NCBI GenBank assembly: GCA_025455245.1
Contig: JALOMX010000021.1
Span: 1-12,239 of the forward strand
Origin: Chitinophagaceae bacterium
Lineage (GTDB): Bacteria > Bacteroidota > Bacteroidia > Chitinophagales > Chitinophagaceae
DNA: 12,239 bases
Direction of reading: 5' to 3'
The notes under the pieces: model-generated
The model's input: only the letters and a program-made list of their open reading frames with translations
What the model was told of the DNA's origin: nothing
The model's database searches: none
In this document: positions 1-6,653 of the stretch, piece by piece
Layout: each line of letters opens with the position of its first letter
Position numbering within the stretch: the stretch's first letter is position 1
Made by a program: the position numbers and the translations under genes

Positions 1-1377
1 AGTGTGGCAGGAGCTGTATTTATGTTGCTTTCATTCAACTTTGGCGGATTTGGTGCTGTGCTGGCATCATTATTTGTTATTGGTTTGGGCTTCTCCCTGC
101 AGCAAACTTCTGCCAATCCATTTGCCATTGCCCTTGGCGATCCTGCTACCGGTGCCAATCGATTAAATCTTGCCGGAGGGGTTAATTCTTTCGGTACAAC
201 CATTGGGCCAATCGTGGTGGCCTTTGCCATTTTTGGCCATGCAAGTGCGGCAGCCGAGGATATTGCCAATGCCAAGATTACATCCATGAACCTGCTTTAT
301 GTTGGTGTGGGCGCTCTGTTTCTTGCAGCAGCTTTATTGTTTGCTTTCAGTAAAAAACTTCCCAATGTTAAAGAGGAAGACAGTTTTGAAGGCGCTCCAA
401 AAGCCATGTGGCTGCTCATCGGATTAACGGTTGCTTTGCTGATTGTCTTTGGAATCATTTTCAGCAGTTATCAGGGACTTGCTGCTGATGAAAGCCTTCC
501 GCAGGATGTAAGCATCAGAAATATGTGGATTTTAGTAGCCGGGTTGTTAATCATAATTGCCGGGTTGTTTGGTTCCAATGTAAGTGCCCAAAAGAACCCC
601 GCAGGGTGGGGGGCAATGCGCTATCCTCAACTTGTGCTCGGTATGCTGGCAATTTTCGTTTATGTAGGGGTTGAGGTAACCATTCAGAGCAACCTTGGAG
701 AACTCCTGAAACTTGAGGAATTCGGGGGACTTACTGACAATGAACTTGCACCTTATATTTCGCTGTATTGGGGGAGTCTTATGATAGGCAGGTGGACAGG
801 TGCCATATCTGTATTTAACCCCTCCGATTCTGTCAAAAAATTATTGATGATCGTTGTGCCCTATGTGGCATTTGGGGTCATTATTGCCAGTAATGCCATT
901 GCCGGACATAGCTTCGGACCGCTTTATATGTATGCATTTGTCATTTTATTCCAGATCGGGGGCTTTTTCCTGGGAAAAGACCGGCCAACTTCCACCCTTT
1001 TTATTTTTGGAGGGTTAGGTGCATTGGCCATGCTGATCGGATTGTTTACAGAAGGTACCCTGGCAACTTATGCATTTTTAAGCGGTGGCCTTTTCTGTTC
1101 AATCATGTGGCCAAGTATCTTTACACTTGCCACTGCAGGTTTGGGAAAATACACAGCTCAGGGTGCTTCTTTCCTCATTATGATGATCCTTGGGGGTGCT
1201 ATAATTCCACCTTTGCAGGGAAAGCTTGCTGATCTTGATACGGTAGGTATCCACAGCAGTTATTGGGTGGCAGTTGGTTGTTTTGTTTACCTGATATTTT
1301 ATGCATGGCGCGTAAAACAGGTTTTACATAATCAGGGTATTGACTTTGATAAAGCGGAAGCAACAGCAGGGCATTAA
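1..1377 (+). CDS. Sugar MFS transporter, FucP/GluP-like (5' partial)
   Basis: This is the C-terminal part of an inner-membrane sugar:proton symporter of the FHS (fucose-galactose-glucose) branch of the major facilitator superfamily. The frame is open at the left edge, so the N-terminus and the true start lie outside; the GTG at position 4 is not a credible start. Counting from that codon, the family signature is visible at residues 36-40 (SANPF) and 53-64 ([12 protein letters not shown]), and the conserved C-terminal half at 363-400 (MWPSIF, then [11 protein letters not shown] and GGAIIPP). Hydrophobic stretches continue to the end. Two extra hydrophobic segments (about 136-155 and 174-192) lie between the N- and C-terminal bundles, suggesting 14 rather than 12 membrane spans; from memory, related Bacteroidota transporters share this layout. 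It ends in tandem stops (TAATAA). The sugar kinase follows after 20 bases, so it probably imports a hexose for phosphorylation. The substrate cannot be read from the sequence. Confidence 0.9.
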   Translation, partial: SVAGAVFMLLSFNFGGFGAVLASLFVIGLGFSLQQTSANPFAIALGDPATGANRLNLAGGVNSFGTTIGPIVVAFAIFGHASAAAEDIANAKITSMNLLYVGVGALFLAAALLFAFSKKLPNVKEEDSFEGAPKAMWLLIGLTVALLIVFGIIFSSYQGLAADESLPQDVSIRNMWILVAGLLIIIAGLFGSNVSAQKNPAGWGAMRYPQLVLGMLAIFVYVGVEVTIQSNLGELLKLEEFGGLTDNELAPYISLYWGSLMIGRWTGAISVFNPSDSVKKLLMIVVPYVAFGVIIASNAIAGHSFGPLYMYAFVILFQIGGFFLGKDRPTSTLFIFGGLGALAMLIGLFTEGTLATYAFLSGGLFCSIMWPSIFTLATAGLGKYTAQGASFLIMMILGGAIIPPLQGKLADLDTVGIHSSYWVAVGCFVYLIFYAWRVKQVLHNQGIDFDKAEATAGH

Positions 1378-1397
1378 TAACGACACAAAATTATTTT

Positions 1398-2384
1398 ATG
1401 GCAGTAGCAGATCTTAACAAGGCGCCTTATGCGCTTGGAATTGACATTGGAGGAACAAATACCAAGTTTGGGATTGTAGATGTGAGGGGCGATATACTTG
1501 AAAGTGGCTCCATAAGCACCCGTAACCATAAGGAAGTGGAAGGGTTTATTGATGATTTGTATGATGCCGTGATGCCTTTAATTGAAAAGGTTGGCGGTAA
1601 GGAGCGTATAAAAGGAATTGGAGTGGGGGCTCCAAATGGTAATTATTATAAAGGAACGGTAGAATATGCACCCAACCTGAGTTGGAAAGGTGTTGTACCT
1701 CTGGCCAATATGATCAAAGAAAAATTTGGGTTGCCTGCATGGCTTACCAATGATGCCAATGCTGCCGCCGTTGGGGAAATGATGTATGGTGCTGCACGGG
1801 GTATGCGCGATTTTATCATGATCACCCTTGGAACCGGAGTGGGCAGCGGGATTGTTGCCAATGGCCAATTAATTTATGGTCATGATGGATTTGCCGGGGA
1901 ACTCGGGCACACGATTATTATTCCCGGGGGAAGATATCATCCGGGAACCGGAGCCTACGGAAGCCTTGAGGCTTATGCGTCCGCCACCGGTATCCGGAAA
2001 ACAGCACTTGAAATGCTCGAAAACAATCCTGACACTCCCTCCGAACTCAGGAAGATTGATCCGGAGCTGTTGGAAAGTTATCATGTGTTTAATTGCGCTA
2101 TTAAGGGGGATAAAATTGCACTTGAAGTTTTTGCCTTCACAGGAAAAATCCTTGGACTTGCCCTTGCCAATTTTGTCATGTTCTCTTCCCCGGAAGCCAT
2201 TATTCTTTTTGGTGGCCCCACCAAGGCAGGTGATCTTTTGCTAAACCCGGTTCGGGAACATATGGAAGCCAACCTTTTGCCCATCTTTAAAAACAAGATT
2301 AAACTTGTTTTCAGTCTGTTGCCGGAAAGTGATGCAGCTATACTTGGGGCAAGTGCCCTTGTATGGGAAACGCGTCAGGATTAG
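1398..2384 (+). CDS. ROK-family sugar kinase (glucokinase-like)
   Basis: This is a 328-residue cytoplasmic kinase of the ROK family (actin-like ATPase fold), which phosphorylates a hexose such as glucose with ATP. Residues 14-25 carry the N-terminal phosphate-binding loop (GIDIGGTNTKFG). Residues 117-126 (TNDANAAAVG) hold the catalytic base, D119. Residues 145-151 (GTGVGSG) are the second phosphate-binding loop, and E168 and H171 of GELGH are the usual sugar and zinc ligands. The length is normal for the family. The classical CGCGxxGCxE zinc motif is degenerate: by alignment P182, T184 and S189 occupy the three cysteine positions, while H171 and E191 remain. The ATG start gives a short lead-in before the first strand; no Shine-Dalgarno is visible, as is usual in Bacteroidota. 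It is very likely co-transcribed with the upstream transporter. Glucokinase is the best guess, but fructokinase, mannokinase or N-acetylhexosamine kinase activity is not excluded. Confidence 0.9.
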   Translation: MAVADLNKAPYALGIDIGGTNTKFGIVDVRGDILESGSISTRNHKEVEGFIDDLYDAVMPLIEKVGGKERIKGIGVGAPNGNYYKGTVEYAPNLSWKGVVPLANMIKEKFGLPAWLTNDANAAAVGEMMYGAARGMRDFIMITLGTGVGSGIVANGQLIYGHDGFAGELGHTIIIPGGRYHPGTGAYGSLEAYASATGIRKTALEMLENNPDTPSELRKIDPELLESYHVFNCAIKGDKIALEVFAFTGKILGLALANFVMFSSPEAIILFGGPTKAGDLLLNPVREHMEANLLPIFKNKIKLVFSLLPESDAAILGASALVWETRQD

Positions 2385-2400
2385 AAATATGAAGAAATAT

Positions 2401-3564
2401 TCAGCGTTGGCTTGAATAGCCCGGGTAGGTTGGTTCACCATTGAAAATCCAACCTATCATTTGATCCGCATTTTTCTTGTTGTTGAAAATGGCATTCATT
2501 CTGCCCATTCTGTTTTCGAACGCTTCTTTTGTAAAAGGGATTTCAAAAAGGTCCTGAACGTTCTTTTTCATTTCAGCACAAGTATTGGCTATGGAGCAGC
2601 ATTCATCAAGCCCGCTGCCTTCCACAGCCGATGAATTGAGCAAACAATGCCTTCCATAATAAAGGCTGTTAATCAATTTTAATTTGATACCTGTACTGTT
2701 AAACGAAGGAAGAATATTTACCTGAGCCTTCCGGATCAGGTCTTCAAGTTCTTTATCACCGGGATTAGATACAATGCAGGTGTGCATTTGCTCATGGGCA
2801 AGCTTTTCAAGTTTCTTTGAAGGGTTTTGGCCCGCAATCACAAAGGGGATTTTGACTTCGCTGAAAATATGTTCAAGCAACCATGTAGCAGCGTATTCAT
2901 TTTCGTCAACTGATAAATTACCATGGTACAAACAAAAACTGCCACGCAATCCATGCCACGCAGGGGTGTATTCGGGTAGGTAAATCGGGAGATTATCTAC
3001 ATTTTCGTATCCAAGTTCTTTGTTGAAAACCTCGCAATCCTTTTGACTGATGGTCCAGAAGTTTGCCTTATTTGCCAAAGATTTTTCATAGTCGTACAAA
3101 AGTTTGCTTTCGCGCAGGTAATACCATTTTTTAGGAAGGCTTGAGGTTGTTTCTGCGAGGTTTTTGTAATACAAATGTTCCACATTAGGCAGTCTTACAA
3201 AACACCTGTTTTTCGGCAAGTCGCCTGTATGGAGGTAATAAGTACAATGAACCCCTTCCATCAAAATAGGATGATCGTCTTTTTTCAGGTTGGCCAATAA
3301 ATGTTCATTTGCACGGCTGCTTACGATGTAAGGAAGGGTAGAGGTAAGGCATTTAAATGCCGACAACCTTTCATAATATTTTACCTCAGTACAATATTTT
3401 TCAAGTTCCGGACTTACGCCACGTCCATATTCAAAGCAATGAAGATGAATATTGACCCCCTCTTCACTTAACGTTTTAATTTTGTAGAAAAGGTCATAAA
3501 CCCCACCGTAATTTACCGGATAAGGTACATCGTAACATACAATATGTAAGTGCTTTTCGGCCAT
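2401..3564 (-). CDS. GT-B type glycosyltransferase (divergent GT4-like)
   Basis: This 387-residue protein is probably a nucleotide-sugar-dependent glycosyltransferase of the GT-B fold acting at the inner face of the membrane in polysaccharide synthesis. The N-terminus opens with a beta strand followed by a glycine-containing acceptor loop (DVPYPVNYGGVYDLF, residues 12-26), typical of GT4 enzymes. A central RLPNVEHLYY block (124-133) precedes the second Rossmann domain, which starts near residue 209 (LYHGNLSVDENEYA, 212-225) and includes VIAGQNPS (242-249). The donor-site region is at 283-310 (NILPSFNSTGIKLKL, then NSLYYGRHCLLN), where a Lys follows a Gly-Ile as in related families. There is no signal peptide or membrane span. 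It is the last gene of the three-gene minus-strand operon, starting 8 bases after the preceding stop. Donor, acceptor and CAZy family cannot be assigned from sequence alone. Confidence 0.75.
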   Translation of the reverse strand: MAEKHLHIVCYDVPYPVNYGGVYDLFYKIKTLSEEGVNIHLHCFEYGRGVSPELEKYCTEVKYYERLSAFKCLTSTLPYIVSSRANEHLLANLKKDDHPILMEGVHCTYYLHTGDLPKNRCFVRLPNVEHLYYKNLAETTSSLPKKWYYLRESKLLYDYEKSLANKANFWTISQKDCEVFNKELGYENVDNLPIYLPEYTPAWHGLRGSFCLYHGNLSVDENEYAATWLLEHIFSEVKIPFVIAGQNPSKKLEKLAHEQMHTCIVSNPGDKELEDLIRKAQVNILPSFNSTGIKLKLINSLYYGRHCLLNSSAVEGSGLDECCSIANTCAEMKKNVQDLFEIPFTKEAFENRMGRMNAIFNNKKNADQMIGWIFNGEPTYPGYSSQR

Positions 3565-3572
3565 TTTATTAA

Positions 3573-4736
3573 TTACTCCTTATACCCGTTTAAAAACAGC
3601 TTTTCCCAACTTTCCAGCAATACTTTCTCTTCAGATTCCCAATTCAGGGTCTTTACCGCTGATTGGCAGATATGCTGCAAATGTTGATACAAAACAGTAT
3701 CAATCAATAATTTGTTCATTGCTTCGGCAATAGTCTTAGGAGAAGTGTCTGCCATAGGGACCGCTACCGGAAATTTTTCCAGAATAGCAGCATATTCGGG
3801 ATAATTAACACAAACCTGTGGTTTATGAGCCATAATGTAATCAAAAAACTTGTTACCCAATGAGTAATACTGGTTTTTACTGTACGCATCAAAAATGGTT
3901 ATACCTGCATAGCATCTGGAAGTCAGGTGCCTGAGATTGGCAGGCGATACATTACCGCACATGAAAACCTTTTTTTCTGCACCCTTCGAAAAGATATATG
4001 ATCTGATCTCTTCTTCGAGATTTCCCGAACCTGCAAGTAAAAGCCTTGCATTAACATCTGCCATGGCATCAATCAATTGTGGCAGGGCACGTCCTTCGTT
4101 TATGGCTCCCTGATAAAGGAAAAAGGGTAACCCCGGCAAAGTTTGTTCCTCAAATCGGTTTAAAATGTCCTCCACCGCAGCTGGCAAAGGGGTATTTTCA
4201 TTGAGGGGGATATAAAACTGAGGCATGTTCCTTACAAGGGCATATTGAACACCGTACAGTTTTTTAAACTCTTCTGCTATGCCCGTTGAAACCGTATATC
4301 CATGGGCAAACCTTGGCACAAGGGCCCTTTCTACCAATCCCCATATCATCCGGATGTGCGGCCGACGCTTTACTTCAATCATTTCTGTAAAAAATTCATG
4401 GGCGTCATACATTCTTGGCAATTTCCTGGCCTTACTGACCAGAAAAACCGGAATAATGGTATCGAGGTCAATGGCACAAACTGCATCCATTGATTCTTTT
4501 TTCAGGAATCTATACAATTTAAAATTGTATTCAATATAAAATAGTTTACCCTTTTGATAATGAAGGGGTAGTCTGATTTGGCGATAAGGTCTTTCGGGTA
4601 GATTTGGCGAGTCCGGCATCAATCGGCCAACAAGGGTTACCTTATACCCTGCATTCACCATACTCGTACAAATACGTTGCATCCGTTGGTCGAATGCAAG
4701 ATCGTTGGTAACGGTAAAAATGATATGCTTTGTCAT
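3573..4736 (-). CDS. Glycosyltransferase family 4-type protein
   Basis: This 387-residue GT-B glycosyltransferase would transfer a sugar from a nucleotide donor during surface or exopolysaccharide assembly. The N-terminal acceptor domain shows TNDLAFDQRMQRIC (10-23) followed by GYKVTLVGR (30-38), a pattern seen in GT4 proteins, and YDAHEFFTE (110-118), whose DxHE is common at the domain interface. The C-terminal donor domain starts near residue 205 with LYQGAINEGRALPQL (207-221), then LLLAGSGN (232-239) and SLGNKFFDYIMAHKPQV (292-308), the region that normally holds the donor phosphate- and sugar-binding residues. The ATG lies directly against the TAA of the upstream deacetylase-like gene (0-base spacing), which suggests translational coupling. 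It has no signal peptide or membrane span, so it is cytosolic or peripheral. The sugar specificity is unknown. Confidence 0.85.
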   Translation of the reverse strand: MTKHIIFTVTNDLAFDQRMQRICTSMVNAGYKVTLVGRLMPDSPNLPERPYRQIRLPLHYQKGKLFYIEYNFKLYRFLKKESMDAVCAIDLDTIIPVFLVSKARKLPRMYDAHEFFTEMIEVKRRPHIRMIWGLVERALVPRFAHGYTVSTGIAEEFKKLYGVQYALVRNMPQFYIPLNENTPLPAAVEDILNRFEEQTLPGLPFFLYQGAINEGRALPQLIDAMADVNARLLLAGSGNLEEEIRSYIFSKGAEKKVFMCGNVSPANLRHLTSRCYAGITIFDAYSKNQYYSLGNKFFDYIMAHKPQVCVNYPEYAAILEKFPVAVPMADTSPKTIAEAMNKLLIDTVLYQHLQHICQSAVKTLNWESEEKVLLESWEKLFLNGYKE

Positions 4737-6074
4737 TTATTCGGTAGTCTCAAGATCTTTTCTGACAATTTCCAAAAGGTTTTGGTGAATGGTCCTGAAA
4801 GCGAGGGGATGCTTTTCGGATCTGTGATCCTGCAAAGTATCATTGTGCCAAATGGTAATAAATCGGCCTCCCACTTTTTTTACGGATTCCCAAAGGCTCA
4901 AATACCATTCCATGGATTGGTTTGCCGGTAAGAATAAATCATCCCTGAATGTAGTATCCATAATGCAGCCCGGGTGAAGAATAAGGTTGGTCATCTGATT
5001 TGCCTGAAGATCAAAAAACGGGTACGGGAGACAGATACCGGCCCTGAAACCAGGCATTTCAGGATATTGCATGCTGTAATCATGTTGAATGCCGGCATTT
5101 TCCAAAGCCCTGTATGTGTCCGGTAACCTAAACCGCAAGAAATGCTGCCTGCTCATGCTAACAGGTTGATTTATAATTTCTTCAAGCGTTTCTTTCTCGT
5201 TAAATATTAGTTCATTATTGTCACTGCTGTAGTATGAGGGATGTATGCCCGCCCAAATATTTCCTTTGCATAATTCAACGATTAACTGCTTTAGCTTAGG
5301 GTTATCCGGACTTAAATTTCGGTCGAAAGAGGTTCTTTTTTTTGAAAGTAAGAAGAAATATATTTTATCTAAATCATTTTCTATCAACAGTTTATATGTA
5401 TCAGAAGGGTCGTCAAATATTCCAAAGCCCGTTTTAAGTTTCAATTTCAGATTTTCCCATCTTGCCCTAAGAACATCTTTTCCAAGGCTTAATAAATGAA
5501 GGCCAAGGCTTCTTCCTTTAAATGCATAAGCCACGTCAATGTCGTAAGTAAAAACCGCCTTAGGTGGCCTTTTTACTATTTCAAAACCGGGAAAATGCTT
5601 TTTCAGTTTTTTCCCTAGCAATTCAACCCACAGGTGGACTACAGGCAGGTGGGTAAAATCGTTTTTACCCGAAAGGCTTTCAACTTCAGGAAAGCGGCCA
5701 AAGCGGTCCGGAACAAAAGGAAGGTATTCCTCATAGCGTGAGGCCATAAAAAAAACAGCACTGAAAATATCAAAACCGAGACTGCATTTCTTCTCAGCAC
5801 CAAAAATGATGGGTACTTCATTTTTCCATAGCACATCTATTTCCAATGGTTGAATATCATTGCTGAAAACCAATCCACAAGAAGAAATCAGAAAACCGTT
5901 TTCCGGAGTGGGGCAGTTGTAAAAAATGGTCAGCGTATCTGAAGTTTGAGATTCCTCATTTTGTTCATGAATTGAATAAGGAATTTGCCATAATACTTTG
6001 AATATTATATGGCAGGCATATTCAAATCTTGGGGTAATTTGTTCAGTATAAATGCGCAGATGTTTCAATGTCAA
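4737..6074 (-). CDS. Polysaccharide deacetylase-family protein (DUF7033-like N-terminus)
   Basis: This 445-residue protein has an N-terminal region resembling DUF7033 and a C-terminal NodB-like carbohydrate esterase barrel. Visible esterase motifs are FTYDID (175-180, the metal-binding Asp region), GIHPSY (276-281, equivalent to HxxxS/H), RQHFLRF (309-315), DYSMQY and GFRAGIC (332-348), and a late IWHND (408-412) that supplies the last His. All expected polar residues are present, so it may be an active N- or O-deacetylase, although members of this group are poorly characterised. No signal peptide is seen, so it probably acts in the cytosol. The start is TTG: there is no in-frame ATG until residue 110, and the similarity to family N-termini (RIYTEQITPR) begins at about residue 7. 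A second in-frame TTG at 6068-6066 is an equally possible start. It is the first gene of the minus-strand operon with two glycosyltransferases and is divergent from rpsO. Confidence 0.78.
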   Translation of the reverse strand: MTLKHLRIYTEQITPRFEYACHIIFKVLWQIPYSIHEQNEESQTSDTLTIFYNCPTPENGFLISSCGLVFSNDIQPLEIDVLWKNEVPIIFGAEKKCSLGFDIFSAVFFMASRYEEYLPFVPDRFGRFPEVESLSGKNDFTHLPVVHLWVELLGKKLKKHFPGFEIVKRPPKAVFTYDIDVAYAFKGRSLGLHLLSLGKDVLRARWENLKLKLKTGFGIFDDPSDTYKLLIENDLDKIYFFLLSKKRTSFDRNLSPDNPKLKQLIVELCKGNIWAGIHPSYYSSDNNELIFNEKETLEEIINQPVSMSRQHFLRFRLPDTYRALENAGIQHDYSMQYPEMPGFRAGICLPYPFFDLQANQMTNLILHPGCIMDTTFRDDLFLPANQSMEWYLSLWESVKKVGGRFITIWHNDTLQDHRSEKHPLAFRTIHQNLLEIVRKDLETTE

Positions 6075-6087
6075 TCCAATACTTTTG

Positions 6088-6095
6088 CAATAATA
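6088..6095 (-). promoter_or_regulatory. Weak candidate -7 box of the polysaccharide operon
   Basis: On the minus strand this reads TATTATTG, one mismatch from the Bacteroidota -7 consensus TAnnTTTG. It lies 13 bases before the TTG start at 6074, so the leader would be very short, and no TTTG-type -33 element is seen at the expected distance. It is a candidate only. Confidence 0.2.
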
Positions 6096-6122
6096 GGCCC
6101 ATAAAAAAACTTTTAAATAAAA

Positions 6123-6154
6123 TTTCTGTGAATGGTTAATAACCCCTACTTTTG
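6123..6154 (+). promoter_or_regulatory. Bacteroidota-type promoter of rpsO
   Basis: Positions 6147-6154 read TACTTTTG, an exact match to the -7 consensus TAnnTTTG recognised by the primary sigma factor of Bacteroidota. A weak -33-like TTTCTG lies at 6123-6128, 18 bases upstream, within the usual spacing. Transcription would begin near 6160, giving a leader of about 45 bases before the rpsO ATG. The element overlaps the divergent control region of the polysaccharide operon. Confidence 0.65.
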
Positions 6155-6204
6155 CACCCCCATATTAATTGGAAGTAACTGAATAATACTAAATACATCA
6201 TCGG

Positions 6205-6477
6205 ATGCCTTATTTAACAGCTGAAAAAAAAGCCGAAATTTTCACCAAATTTGGTGGAAACGCTGCCAACACCGGATCAATTGAAGGACAAATTGCCCTG
6301 CTTACTGAACGTATCAGCGCATTGTCAAATCACCTGAAAGCTAACAAAAAAGATTTCAGCACCCACCGTGGTTTAATGAAAATGGTAGGTCAGCGCAAGC
6401 GTCTGCTTAATTACTTAAGCAAGCACAACCTTACCGGTTATCGTGCGCTGATCGAGCAACTCGGAATTAGAAAGTAA
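6205..6477 (+). CDS. rpsO: 30S ribosomal protein S15
   Basis: This 90-residue protein (family norm 88-90) is the small-subunit primary binding protein that contacts 16S rRNA helices in the central domain and takes part in the bridge to the 50S subunit. It matches the family along its length: [14 protein letters not shown] near the N-terminus, the [14 protein letters not shown] block (24-37), the conserved [14 protein letters not shown] loop region with its rRNA-contacting His and Arg, and the LGIRK C-terminus. The start ATG at 6205 is supported by the near-standard length. It has its own promoter and is followed by a strong terminator, so it is probably transcribed alone. In several bacteria S15 represses its own translation through its mRNA leader; here the roughly 45-base leader shows no obvious large fold. 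Confidence 0.97.
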   Translation: MPYLTAEKKAEIFTKFGGNAANTGSIEGQIALLTERISALSNHLKANKKDFSTHRGLMKMVGQRKRLLNYLSKHNLTGYRALIEQLGIRK

Positions 6478-6498
6478 TCTAAACGGATTTTTATATGT

Positions 6499-6541
6499 AA
6501 AAAGGATTTTGATGTATAGAAAGCATCATAATCCTTTTTTT
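6499..6541 (+). terminator. Intrinsic terminator after rpsO
   Basis: The arms 6499-6514 and 6524-6539 pair at 15 of 16 positions (one T-T mismatch) around a 9-base loop. The right arm ends in a seven-T run. It begins 21 bases after the rpsO stop codon and separates rpsO from pnp. Confidence 0.88.
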
Positions 6542-6585
6542 CGTTTGTTATTTTCCACAAATAATTTTTCTTGTCATTAGCTTAT

Positions 6586-6593
6586 TATTTTCG
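6586..6593 (+). promoter_or_regulatory. Candidate -7 box of pnp
   Basis: TATTTTCG differs from TAnnTTTG at one position and has the same C-for-T change as the candidate plsY promoter. No good -33 element is found at 17-23 bases; only a T run at 6565-6569 is near. Another T-rich candidate (TAATTTTT) lies at 6562-6569. Some promoter must lie between the rpsO terminator and the pnp start. Confidence 0.3.
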
Positions 6594-6596
6594 GTC

Positions 6597-6613
6597 TTCC
6601 TCATGTTGAGGAA
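6597..6613 (+). repeat. Perfect 7-bp inverted repeat in the pnp upstream region
   Basis: TTCCTCA (6597-6603) and TGAGGAA (6607-6613) are perfect inverted copies around a 3-base TGT. As RNA this is a small hairpin about 40 bases before the pnp start; as DNA it could be an operator. It lies in or at the edge of the pnp leader, depending on which -7 box is used. A weaker 4-bp hairpin (6629-6632 with 6638-6641) follows. Confidence 0.5.
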
Positions 6614-6653
6614 ATATTTTTAAAAAGTCCACAAATCGTGGCATATATGTTTT

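Noticed and set aside
1876..2244. A 122-codon plus-strand open frame overlapping the ROK kinase in another frame
   Set aside because: It is inside the kinase coding region, is proline- and leucine-rich in the way shadow frames are, and has no independent start signals.
2399..2419. TATTCA...TGAATA inverted repeat at the convergent gene ends as a terminator
   Set aside because: Six A/T-rich pairs around a 9-base loop with no T run on either strand; too weak to call.
6196..6207. CATC/GATG possible hairpin covering the rpsO start codon, as an S15 autoregulatory site
   Set aside because: Only 4 base pairs with a 4-base loop; this could easily arise by chance and nothing else in the leader supports a pseudoknot.
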